Source: Typha latifolia
Lineage: Eukaryota; Streptophyta; Magnoliopsida; Poales; Typhaceae
Reading direction: 5' to 3'
NCBI GenBank assembly: GCA_019914945.1
Contig: CM034101.1
Span: forward strand, 5,963,188 to 6,027,187
DNA: 64,000 nucleotides
The notes beneath the pieces are model-generated. The model was not told the DNA's origin and ran no database searches. It was given only the letters and a program-made list of their open reading frames with translations. The position numbers were made by a program, and so were the translations under genes. Position 1 is the first letter of the stretch. Each line of letters begins with the position of its first letter. Positions 11,001 to 20,529 of the stretch are shown piece after piece.

Positions 11001-12835
11001 ATTCTCATATGCATACTTCCTTATTGTGTAACAATTCTGCAATTATATAGGCACATAAAAGCCGCTAAATGTTGCATATCATCTGAACTTTTCAGCATTT
11101 GAAAAACATCATGCATGCCTAATAGATGCTTATGTATTATGAATATGCATTGTCATGTGCCTAGTGAAAACTTTTTATTTTAAGGCATCATATTCTGAAA
11201 CTCAGTTGAATAAGAAGAGATCAGGAATTGCAATCTAAGCAACTCATTCTCGAATATTATCTCGACAAGAATATACTGCATTTCTTTAGGGCCTATTTTG
11301 GTTGCCACTTAACTCCCTTATCTACCCTCTCCTGCAGTAGAGATGTTATGCCCATAGTATGTTATCATGGAACCAAACAACTTAAGAGTAACATCTGTTA
11401 TGCTCTTCTTGGATGTCAGTTGTTGGATTCTGTTTGGAGAGATTTACCAAAGGATCGGAATCATAAAACCTCAAAGGACTATCTTCGTGTTGCACAAGAC
11501 AGGATAGCTGCATCGGCAGATTTACCTCCTTATGGTGCAGTTGACAAGGTACTACATGTTCGTACTCTATTACTTTTATTGTTATGGTCTAGTTTTATTT
11601 ACTGAGAGCTTGAGATGTTGCAGTTTGATAATCTATGAACGAGAAACTAGAGGAGTGTCACTTCCTACATTTTAATCTTCTTGTGGAAATCCTCCCTGTT
11701 TCGACATATTTGTAAATGTAGCTCATACTTTCTCAGAAAATCTAGGTTATCCAGAGCAAGATAAATCAAGACATGACTTAATGGTAGACTTTCTATGACT
11801 TCAGAACTAAATAGCTACTCCTTGTTCAAGATTTCCAGGAAATTAGACCTTTCTTTCTCATGATATCCATGAAGTCACTGATGCTAATTAGGCTTTTATT
11901 ATGTTGGATACACTGACCCCAATAAATCATACAGATGTATGGTTTAGCGACTTGCCTACTTACGGTCTAAGATCTTTGAGGTTTCAGCTGAAATGGAACA
12001 GTTTTGTCTGAACTTATTCAAAACCTATACAGCTCGATTTCACTCATTGTCGAAAGATTTTGAAGTTTCAGCTGAAACAAAACTTTTGCGAAAGTGTTGA
12101 AGGATAAAACCAGCAAAAATTTCTGGTTTTGACCTTAGTTTTTGACCACTATCTGCTGAAACTGATCATTTTTACCTATAGTTTTTTTGTTTATTCTAGA
12201 ATCTAAACTAAAGCCAACAGAAGCCGAAGGGGAACACAATACAGAACAATAGGACTACAACCTATTATGCCACTGAAACAACTTCAGCTTCCTTATCAAT
12301 ATTAATAGCTTAGTTACCACCTTCTCTGGAAATTATTTTCTCTTTTTGATCCTAACTACTGACAATATGAATTATTCTCCCCAACACTTTCTTCTATGCA
12401 ATGTTATGAAGACCAAAAGGAAACTGCAAGCTGATGTTATGGACATCAAGCATTTAATTTTTGCAGATGTAAAATTATGTTTTACATATTAACGTTTCAG
12501 ATAAGCTACTATAAGTGAACAAGGAAATGTTATTTACCCAATAATAGAAGCAATAAATTTACTCTTTCTCTGAAACAATTAATGATGAAATTCTCTGTGC
12601 TGTGTAAATGCAGGTCGATGCCGTCGTCAATGAGGCCTTCAGGATCGTGAATGCCGACGATGGGAAGATGATCGACGAAGCTGAGTTCAAGAATTTGCTG
12701 ACTGAGATTCTTGGGAGCATCATGCTTCAGCTGGAGGGCAATCCAATCTTCGTCTCCTCCAACTCAGTCGTTCATGAGCCTCTTGCCTCTCCATCTACGC
12801 TCTTGCCTTTGCCTCCAACTTCTTCAACTGAGTGA
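7770..12835 (+). CDS. SCS: EF-hand calcium sensor, SCS-like (five exons)
   Basis: Exons are 7770-8036, 9721-10017, 10657-10875, 11420-11548 and 12614-12835. All introns are GT-AG and phase 0, and the joined frame is 377 codons long. The N-terminal region carries one canonical EF-hand loop, DANRDGKLSVKE (residues 49-60), with Asp, Asn, Asp, Ser and Glu at the ligand positions. Later EF-like segments are degenerate, for example NADDGKMIDEAE in exon 5. Length and motif order fit the Arabidopsis SCS calcium sensor (about 375 aa), which binds and inhibits SnRK2 kinases in drought/ABA signalling. That link is from memory of the family, not from a search. No signal peptide or membrane segment is seen, so it is likely cytosolic or nuclear. 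The gene is converged on by the defensin-like gene. Confidence 0.88.
9721..10017 (+). CDS. SCS: SCS-like exon 2
   Basis: The acceptor is TTTGCAG and the donor GTAATG. It encodes residues 90-188, including DILLGMAAGLKRDPIVILR, a strongly conserved-looking block. Met118 lies here and could start a shorter form. Confidence 0.88.
10432..10516 (+). repeat. 37-bp direct repeat in SCS-like intron 2
   Basis: The blocks at 10432-10468 and 10480-10516 are identical over 37 bp with a 48-bp period. It looks like a recent small tandem duplication. Confidence 0.9.
10657..10875 (+). CDS. SCS: SCS-like exon 3
   Basis: The acceptor is TGTAG and the donor GTTTGT. It encodes residues 189-261, including an EF-like segment FDGSGIKRLL and ending in NKFELDK. 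Confidence 0.87.
11420..11548 (+). CDS. SCS: SCS-like exon 4
   Basis: The acceptor is GATGTCAG and the donor GTACTA. It encodes residues 262-304, LLDSVWRDLPKD through LPPYGAVDK, and joins exon 3 in phase 0. Confidence 0.85.
12614..12835 (+). CDS. SCS: SCS-like exon 5 with stop
   Basis: The acceptor is AATGCAG. It encodes residues 305-377 with the C-terminal degenerate EF-hand, then LLTEILGSIMLQLEGNP and a Ser/Pro-rich tail. The stop is TGA at 12833-12835. Confidence 0.88.
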   Translation, partial: VDAVVNEAFRIVNADDGKMIDEAEFKNLLTEILGSIMLQLEGNPIFVSSNSVVHEPLASPSTLLPLPPTSSTE

Positions 12836-13165
12836 TTAACCCCCCAAGAAAAGAAGAAAAAGAAGAAGGAGAGTGATAATGAACAAAAGAATGAGAGACC
12901 AAGAACCAGCATTGAGAAGGCTATAATCTGATCTTAGTACTGGTGTTGGCTTCTCTAGATGTTTAATTTGTTCTTCTCCTACCAGCAGATATATTTGCCA
13001 GATACTAGGAAATGCTTACTTGTTCATAATTAAGATGTTTTCTTTTTTTTGTTTGTCCTACTGCAGCCAGAGCTGGCCTATGTTTGGTGTTTAGTTCTGA
13101 GGGTGTCTATCATCACATAATTCTCTTGATAGATTTCTAAGCTAGGTTGGTTGTTGAAATTTATA

Positions 13166-13171
13166 AATAAA
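13166..13171 (+). terminator. Possible poly(A) signal of the SCS-like gene
   Basis: AATAAA lies about 330 bases after the stop codon. The region between holds no open frame and would be the 3' UTR. Confidence 0.45.
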
Positions 13172-13336
13172 TACAAAAGGACAGAAGCTAAATTGCTTGT
13201 GGTGATGGTGAGTTCCAATGGATCTCAAGTTTGAATTTCTAGTTAATATCTTTGGTTGAAACCATTAAACGATCACATTTCAGTAACAATATATTATAAT
13301 AATCCGAGAAAAAGGACTTATTATTGTCCCATAACT

Positions 13337-13342
13337 TTTATT
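13337..13342 (-). terminator. Possible poly(A) signal of the defensin-like gene
   Basis: AATAAA on the minus strand lies about 40 bases after the TAA stop of the defensin-like gene. Confidence 0.55.
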
Positions 13343-13382
13343 ATTTCTGTCTTATTTTAAATCGTTAATGGAAATAAATACA

Positions 13383-13729
13383 TTAACAATAACAGTGACA
13401 TTTATGCAATCCACTTCGGAGCTTGCATTCTCCTCCTCTACATGACTGCGAGCACCAAGAATTGCATGTCTGATTATCTGAATCACCCAAGCAATGATCA
13501 ATGTCATTGTTATCACCCCAGGGACGATAATCTTTGCAACATCCCACAGCAGCACTTGGATCTAATTGACCATCAAATAGAATAAGTTATATAAACATCA
13601 AAAATTGAATAATTCGCAATAACAACAAAGGGAATGAATAATAGGATTTGAAAGAGTTCAAACTGACTTACCTGCTATACTCAGCATAAAACATAAGATT
13701 AAAAAGATTGACACTCCAACTCGAGACAT
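13383..13729 (-). CDS. Defensin-like (DEFL/LCR) secreted cysteine-rich peptide, two exons
   Basis: Read on the minus strand, exon 1 (13729-13672) starts MSRVGVSIFLILCFMLSIA, a clear signal peptide. The donor is GTAAGT, the intron is 110 bp in phase 1, and the acceptor is AATTAG. Exon 2 (13561-13383) gives a Cys-rich mature part and ends at TAA. The precursor is 78 aa with ten Cys in the pattern C-C-x14-C-x8-C-x3-C-x3-C-x4-C-x8-C-x-C-x-C, including a GGEC motif and a CHCYC end. Signal peptide in exon 1 and Cys core in exon 2 is the usual layout of plant defensin-like genes. CxxxC, GxC and CxC together suggest a cysteine-stabilised alpha-beta fold. It is probably secreted, with a role in defence or reproductive signalling, but which cannot be told. 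An open frame on the same strand in another register (13352-13555) is a shadow. Confidence 0.85.
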
Positions 13730-13811
13730 TTCTTATCTCCTTGGTCTATCTTTTTGTTTTCTTTCTTTTGTTTATTGTTTTCTTTTTCTTTTTTGAGATG
13801 TTAGAAAGGAG

Positions 13812-13819
13812 TATATATA
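13812..13819 (-). promoter_or_regulatory. TATA box of the defensin-like gene
   Basis: TATATATA lies about 83 bases upstream of the ATG on the minus strand. It is followed by an A-rich leader typical of small plant secreted-peptide genes. Confidence 0.6.
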
Positions 13820-13829
13820 ATTGATATTC

Positions 13830-15132
13830 TTATGCAGCGAGATGATTTTAAGGATTTCTTTCCATTTGGAGCTTCCAGGGGAATATAATACAGATGTTAT
13901 GAAATTATATATAGAAGTAATGAATATAAAGTATAGACATCGCATCTATTGATTCTTGGTGAAATCCAAATGTTTCAAGAAAGAAATCATGCATTGACTA
14001 TTGAGTATATATATGTATATATGTCATGTTCATTATGACACAATAAAATTAGAGGATTTCTCATGTTTGTCTCCATTTAGTGATTTTAGAGAGATGGCCA
14101 AATTAACGGTGAAACAAATTAAACTTATGAAAACATATTATGATGCTTAATTAGAATACAGTGTAATGGGGAGAAATTTACCAAATCTTATTGATAGCAT
14201 ATGATCATAGAGATGATTCATTTATCTAAAATATACAGCAAGTAGTGAATAGGCATGTTGTTTGTTATTGTAGATGAAACCTACTGATCATCTAAAAAAT
14301 AAGCTTTCATAGTTTCATTACAAAAGCAACACTAGTTTATTGATTACATTAAAGACTGTTATTTGACATAATGGTTACTCTCTTTTTTTCTGGAAATTTC
14401 TTAAAAACGTGCTATGTTTTGCCTTTAGTATTATTCAATCATAACATATGAGTACTTATTATTTGATCCATGAAGTCGCTAAGTAAAATCATATCCATAT
14501 TATTTTCCTCGGATTTAAATTAAGATGCAGATAGTGAATGGATATGAAAATCTCAATCCATATATATATGTAATAAAACTCAAATATGGAACCGAAAACC
14601 GTTTTCATCCCTATTGGTTTTTTCTTCTTCTTTTCTCGACCATTAAAAACTTACTCAGCGTTGTTAAGATCATTTTAAATCTATAACTAATTTTAAATCT
14701 TCTTAAAGACTACTATGAAAGAGATAATACCTTTCAAAGGTGGAGCATAGCATTTCCAACTCAACTCTCTGTCTTCTGGGGAAGCTTAGCCCTTCTATAT
14801 GGTGGGTCTAAGGTCAGGTATGTCCAAGGCCCAGAGTCCGACGACCTTGATGGAGTTATTGCAAGTTGCCAAGAATATTTTTCTCATCTCCTTCGCCTTA
14901 GAAGTGGAAAAATGGCAAGCGCAATACGACAGTCACTGGTCCTGCAATAGAGAGGTACCTATTTGCTGTAGCCTATTTTCTGTCAGATTTTCCACCGAAA
15001 TGTTGGTGTTTCAACTTTAGTGAATTTTGGATGTAATTCTTGAAAACTAAAATGAGGCAATGTTTTGTTGCAAGAGTCGATGCCCACTGACTGACTCTCT
15101 GGGCGTTGCTAAATGGTCAAGGTTTATTAGAG
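13830..15132. other. Intergenic, no gene seen
   Basis: AT-rich sequence upstream of the defensin-like gene, up to the left target duplication of element B. Short open frames near 14799-15020 do not resemble a known protein. Confidence 0.55.
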
Positions 15133-15137
15133 TTCAT

Positions 15138-15957
15138 TGATAGGTTCAAGAGTGCAACAATATGAAGATTAGCCCAAATTCTTCTTAGGGTGAGTGAAAC
15201 TTTCGAGGAGATCTATGAGAGATCTAACCATCTAATAGATCTGTAACTTGGAAAAATTATTCCTCTTGAAGTAAGGAATCCAACGCAATCGAGATCATGT
15301 CGATTGGACTTGTAGATCAAAGTTATGGGGAAAATACTGATCATGGGTCAGATGATGGCGTGAGGAATGTGGGTAATGGAATAGGGAAATAATAATTGAG
15401 TTTTGTGGAAGATGGTGGCTATGGTAGCGGGGTAGAACATTATGCTAGATGAAGGGGGAGAGAGTGGACCGATCATTGAGAGGCAAGGGGGCACGGTCAG
15501 ATTGAGAGAGGAAGAAGACGACGTTCAATATTGGATACCGTTGCAGGAGAGAGAGAGAGAGAGAGTGGGGGAAGGATAACTCCAATATTTCATCAATAAT
15601 TCTCAACTAGATTGACTTTCACATATTTAGAGGCTAACCTATCAATAAAATAATTAAAACATAACCCTAAGATAATGCAGTTCGCCGATTGCGTTCGAAC
15701 GCAGCCGAACGAGTTCGAACGCAGATTTTGCGTTCTCTATCGTTACAAACGTGTGCAGGCGTTCAAACACACTAAACACGTTCTCTATTTTTGCGAATGT
15801 ATGCAGGCATTCGATAGTCGCGTTCGAACACAGGAAGTCGCGTTCGAACGCAGGAAGTCGCATTCGAACGCGACTGCTAGAAATCCTATTCTTCCTAAAT
15901 AAAAGCTATTTCTAAAATAAAAAATAAACAAAAGTCATAACTAGCGGAATCGTAACA
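15138..15957 (-). repeat. Element B 3' LTR (820 bp)
   Basis: Its outer parts match the LTR at 26244-26704. About 320 bp at 15325-15660, including a GA repeat, is present here and missing in the other LTR, which therefore carries a deletion. It contains TTCGAA-type palindromes and the hairpin module described in the findings. Confidence 0.9.
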
Positions 15958-15990
15958 GCCCACCACGCTTCCTCCACCTTGCCCTCAAGG
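15958..15990 (-). other. Element B polypurine tract
   Basis: On the minus strand this reads as a G/A-rich tract, GAGGGCAAGGTGGAGGAAGC then GTGGTGGGC, directly before the 3' LTR start TGTTACG. The closely similar tract of element E stands at the same place. Confidence 0.75.
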
Positions 15991-17440
15991 TGTGAAGTCA
16001 GAAAATCGATCGACAATCTTGGACTCAAGCTCCCATGACGCCTCATCGGATGGTTTGCCCAACCATTCAACCAAGATCTCCATCTCTAGCCTCGAGCCAT
16101 GTCACCTTTGTCATCATGCTAGTACCCATATCAGCTCCACCTGTTGCAAATCCTCCTCGGGTTCGAGTAGAACCAACCCCGCAACTTGATCTGGCCCAAT
16201 CCTTGCTTTCAACAATGAAACATGGAACACTAGGTGTACTCTTGACTCCTCTGGTAGCTCAAGCTTGTAAGCGATTGGTCCAATACGCTCACAAACTCGA
16301 ACTAGACCCAAAAATTTGAATGCCAATTTTTGGTTCTAAATAGGACGCAAGGTGATTTGACGATAGGGCTGAGCTCGTACAAACACCATGTTGCCCACAC
16401 TAAACTCCTTCTCATGATGATGCTAATCATACATTTGTTTCATCCGATTCTGGGATGCTCTCGTATGCTCTGCAACATCCTAAGAGGAGCATCACGATCC
16501 ATCAATGCCATATCAACCTCAGTCCGTTCCGACGAAGCCACCAAATCATACCCCCATAATGCCGGTACTGCCCGTCCATATACTACCTCATATGGGGGTC
16601 ATGCTAGTGCTGCTGTGATGAGAAGTGTTATATGACCACTCAGCCCATGGAAGTAATTCCAACCAGCGTTTAGGATGATCACTAACGAAACACCGAAGGT
16701 ATTGCTCAATTCCCCGATTAACCACCTCCGTTTGCCCGTCGATTTAGGGATGGTATGCCGAGCTCAAATTCAGTTTTGTGCCCTGCAACTTAAAGTATTC
16801 AGTCCAAAACTCACTGATGAATATAAGATCACGATCCGAAATAATTGAGCGAGGCATTCTATAAAGTATGACAACATTTTGGATGAAACATTCGGCTACC
16901 AATTTGGCGGAAAAAGGTGCGCCAAGGCTAAAAAATGGGCGTATTTACTCAACCTATCCACCACCACAAAGATAACTGAACACCCACGTACCAATGGTAA
17001 CCCCTCTATGAAATCCATAGAGATATCCTCCCAAATATAATCCAATACCGGCAAGGGTTGTAGAAGTCCAACGGGCTTCAAGGTCTCCGTCTTTGCTCTT
17101 TGACACGTCTCACACTCCCTCACGTGTGCCTTGACGTCCTTCTTCATTCTGGCCCAGATACAGCTATATGATAGCCTCTTGTAAGTCCTTAGAACACCTT
17201 CATGACCTGCTTCAGGAGTGTTGTGGAAGTATTCTGGCAGTTTGGACTACAACGATGCATTCGCAGGTACTCGGATACACCCATGGTCAAGCAATAAACC
17301 ATCTCTATGCTCCATCTCGGGATGATGCTCCGAATCAGCTCGAATCTCCTTCAATAACTCCCTTATGCCTAGGTCAACGGCACTTGCGCTCCTCAACTCC
17401 TTGAGGAAAGGAAAAGAAGGTATGGAAAAAGCTGCCAATT
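15972..17440 (-). pseudogene. Element B integrase and chromodomain-like tail, broken
   Basis: In order on the minus strand: the post-RNase-H linker AAFSIPSFPFLKELRS; the zinc-binding Cys pair CETCQR; the core WEDISMDFIEGLP, FVVVDRLSKYAHF, SDRD and DGQTEVVNRG; the C-terminal RIGPIAYKLELPE and LVFHVSLLK; and the tail ILVEWLGKPSDEASWELE ending at a stop. At least four stops or frameshifts break it. The final domain resembles the chromodomain-like end of plant chromoviruses. Confidence 0.88.
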
Positions 17441-17459
17441 CAGCTCCAATCGGCTAGCG

Positions 17460-18700
17460 TGAAAGAGCATCCGCCGCTCGATTCCTCGTTCTGTTTTTGT
17501 ATTGTATCTCATAGTCATACCCCAAGCTTTGTCACCCACCGTTACTATGCTAGTGTGTGTATCTACTGACTCATAAAATATGACAAACTCCTTTAATCAG
17601 TGCAGATGATGAAGTGACGTCCCACCAAATACGGCCTCCACTTTGACATGACGTGAATAATTACCAACATCTCTCTCTCATAAGTTGAAAGTTGTTGTGA
17701 TCTACCGGACAAAGCTTTACTCAAGAATGCTATAGATCTGTCCCCTTACATTAGGACAACGCCTACTCCCACTCCGAATGCGTCACATTCAACAACAAAT
17801 TCTCTTTGGAAATCTGGCAATGCCAAAACTGAGGCTAAAATCATAGCAGATTTTAATTCTTCAAAAGTCGCCGTCACCTTTTTGCTCCACACAAATGAGT
17901 CCTTCCTCAAAAGGGCGGTAAGTGGTGTTGCAATTTTACTATACCCAGTAACAAATCTACAGTAGTAACCTGTTAACCCAAGGAACGCACATGGCTCGTG
18001 GACATTCCTCGGAATCGGCCAATTGGTCATACTCTTTACCTTGCTTAGATTGGCTGCTACACCTTCTGCTAAAATGATATGCCCCAAATATTCCACTTTT
18101 CTCTCACACCACAAACATTTAGACATCTTGACTTTCAAAGAGTTTTCTTCAAGCAGCTTTAGCACTTCATGTAAATATTTCAAATGATCTTCTAAACTTC
18201 TACTATATATCAAGATATCATCGAAGAACACTAACACATACTGGCGCAAGAGTGGTTTGAAGATGTCATTCATTAAGCTTTGAAATGTCGCTAGGGCATT
18301 GGTCAATCCGAAGGGCATGACTCAAAACTCATAATGACCGTCATGAGTTCGAAAAGTTATTTTGTGCACGTCTTCGGGATGAACTCGGATTTGGTAATAT
18401 CTTGCTCTAAGGTCCAGTTTGCTGAAATACGAAGCCCCTGTCAATTCATCCAATAACTATTCTATCATCGGTATTGGGTACCGGTCCTTGACGGTTATGG
18501 CATTGAGTGCTCGGTAGTCAACACAAAAATGCCACGAACCATCCTTTTTGCGCACAAGCAAAACCGGTGAGGAGTAAGCACTATTGCTCGGTTGAATGAT
18601 TCCTTGTTCAAGCATCTCGGCAACCAGCTTTGTTATCTCTTCTTTTTATATATGAGGATACCGATATGGTCGTACATTAGTCGGCTCAGCTCTTGGTACA
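17460..18700 (-). pseudogene. Element B reverse transcriptase and RNase H, broken
   Basis: Motifs in order on the minus strand: [48 protein letters not shown], then the catalytic FFDDILIYS (18318-17746 frame), YLGHII and the RNase H start FVVECDA. Upstream stops occur, for example TGA in place of Trp just before MPFGL. The RT catalytic Asp pair is intact but the frame is not. This is the only RT-RNase H region in the B/C/E family in the window. Confidence 0.9.
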
Positions 18701-18858
18701 ATGGCTATCTTGTGGTTTGAATTTTTGCATGACGATAGTCCTTGTGTCTCTTCAAACAACATAGAGAATTCAGATAATAATTGTAACAATTCTTGGGGTT
18801 TACTTGAGCTTAAGGAAGGCTCTGTTTCTTATGGAGATATCTAAAAGAGATAAGCTAA

Positions 18859-19347
18859 CTATCTTGGCCGTGGTAGCCCCGCCATAAGTTGCAATGTGGG
18901 GTTAGATTGTGTTTTCATCCCATTTAGCCGCACCACCTTGCCATTTCTCCTAAATGTCATCCACATGTCGTGAAAATTGAACGTCACTGGCCCTAGGCTT
19001 TGTAACCACTGAGTACCCAAGATAAGACCAACACCCCGCAAGGCAAGTGAATACAAATGAACAATCAATTTGTGTCCTTGGACTCGAATTTCCACTCGAT
19101 GACACAAACTGTCATCTTTCAATTTTGTTCCATCGCCAATTGCTACCTCAAATGCATTGATTGGCTCCGCTTTCAACCCAATCCTTCTCAGCAAGCACTC
19201 ATTTAAGAAGTTATGTGTGCTTCCCAAATCAATGAGGATGTGCACGCAGTGCTTCTTGACCAACTCGTCTACCCAAAACATATTTGGTGCAACAGTTCCG
19301 GAGTAGGCGTGCATTGAAATTTCAGCTTGGATCATCTTGACTATCAA
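18859..19347 (-). pseudogene. Element B aspartic protease
   Basis: An open frame of 162 codons contains ISMHAYSG, then ILIDLGSTHNF, then GTQWLQSLGPVTFNF. The active-site triad normally read as D-T/S-G is D-L-G here, so the enzyme would be expected to be inactive. It is followed by a stop before the RT region. Confidence 0.85.
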
Positions 19348-19426
19348 TCAATATGATGCTCCCTATCATTTTGGCACACCGATGACCGGGAGTGAAACGT
19401 TCATCACATTTGAAGCATAGGCATTT

Positions 19427-19552
19427 TGTTACGATCACGCCTCTGGCTATGGTGCTCTGATACCAGCTTGTTACGATCACGCCTCTGGCTATGGTGCTCT
19501 GATACTAGCTTGGTACGATCACGCCTATGGCTATGGAGCTCTGATACCAGCT
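19427..19552 (-). repeat. 42-bp tandem repeats at the LTR end of C (3' LTR)
   Basis: Three units (19427-19468, 19469-19510, 19511-19552) and a partial fourth. On the minus strand each unit joins a TGGTATCAGAGC-like primer site, about 17 bases of leader-like sequence and an LTR end CGTAACA/CGTACCA. The same array stands in the other LTR. Confidence 0.92.
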
Positions 19553-20502
19553 TGGTACGATCCCGCCTTATTGGTGAAGGGTCGATCTCTTCCAATTCTT
19601 GATCTAGACTAGATCTGACATAAAACTTTGAAATAAGATCCCGAAATATGCCGCCATCGGATCGACGTGAAACTTTGATGTTGTAGCCCCAGAAAATAGC
19701 TTTCCAAAAAATCTAGTTTCAGGCGAATCGGAGTTGGGGATCTCGAGATATCGTTCATTTAGTGGACGAACATCAGGATGCTCTGTTTTGGATCCGTGGA
19801 TGGAGGCACGAGATCCTAGGCAATGGTGGATGAAGGTGGACCGGCGTTAATGTGGTGGCACCGGTGAAAAGTGATGGTGGAAGGGCTGTGGTTGATGGAA
19901 GGATTAGGGCAAGTGTTGGATAGATTGGACGAATGGGAGAAGAGGGCCACCCCTAAGGGACTAAGGTGATTAGCCGGACGAGGGAGGTTAGAAACGGCGT
20001 CGCCGGGGATTGAGAGAACGGGAGCGTAGAAGATGAAGGAGGCAAGGCAAAACTCAATCTCAATAATCAATAATCAATTTGGTTGCCTACCACATCCTTT
20101 TATAGGCTAACCAACAACTCAAATTAACCCTAAAAACATAATTTTCGTCGACCACGTTCGAACTCGCTCGACCGCATTCGAACGCACCGAGTTCGCTCTT
20201 CTGGATTTGCGAACGCGATGTAGGCGTTCGAACGCGCGATCGAACGCACCTGTCGGTATTTGCGAACGCGATGCAGGCGTTCGCAATGCGTTCGAACGAA
20301 CCGCGTTCGAACGCACAGTACATTCTCTTCACCACTTTTACAACCCCGTTAACAAACCGCGTTCGAACTCACTCCACCCGCGTTCGAACGCGACTTACAG
20401 AAAACTTGTTTTAATGGAAATTAAACACTAAAACATGAAATAAAAACACTCCTAAAGTGAATCCATGCTCGAGACGACGTCGGTGAAGTCCGAATCGTAT
20501 CA
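19427..20502 (-). repeat. Element C 3' LTR
   Basis: A 1076-bp LTR. On the minus strand it starts TGATACGATTCGG and has clustered GCGTTCGAACGC palindromes, a perfect 10-bp-stem hairpin (20260-20286) and a TATA-like CCTATAAAAGG. At its far end are three 42-bp tandem units that each contain a primer-site copy. A segment at about 19680-19770 is absent from the 5' LTR. Confidence 0.92.
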
Positions 20503-20529
20503 ATCCACCACGCTTCTGCAACCTTGTCC

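Noticed and set aside
13352..13555. 67-residue hydrophobic frame on the minus strand
   Set aside because: It is the same strand as the defensin-like exon 2 but in a different register. The spliced Cys-rich reading explains the region better.
15675..15902. Open frames rich in FERR/SNA repeats over the LTR palindromes (also 20087-20431 and 24527-24854)
   Set aside because: They come from repeated GTTCGAACGC motifs, which stay open in many frames. They are not genes.
19427..19560. CRISPR-like direct repeats or satellite DNA
   Set aside because: The 42-bp units have no spacers, occur only at the LTR ends of one retrotransposon, and the genome is a plant.
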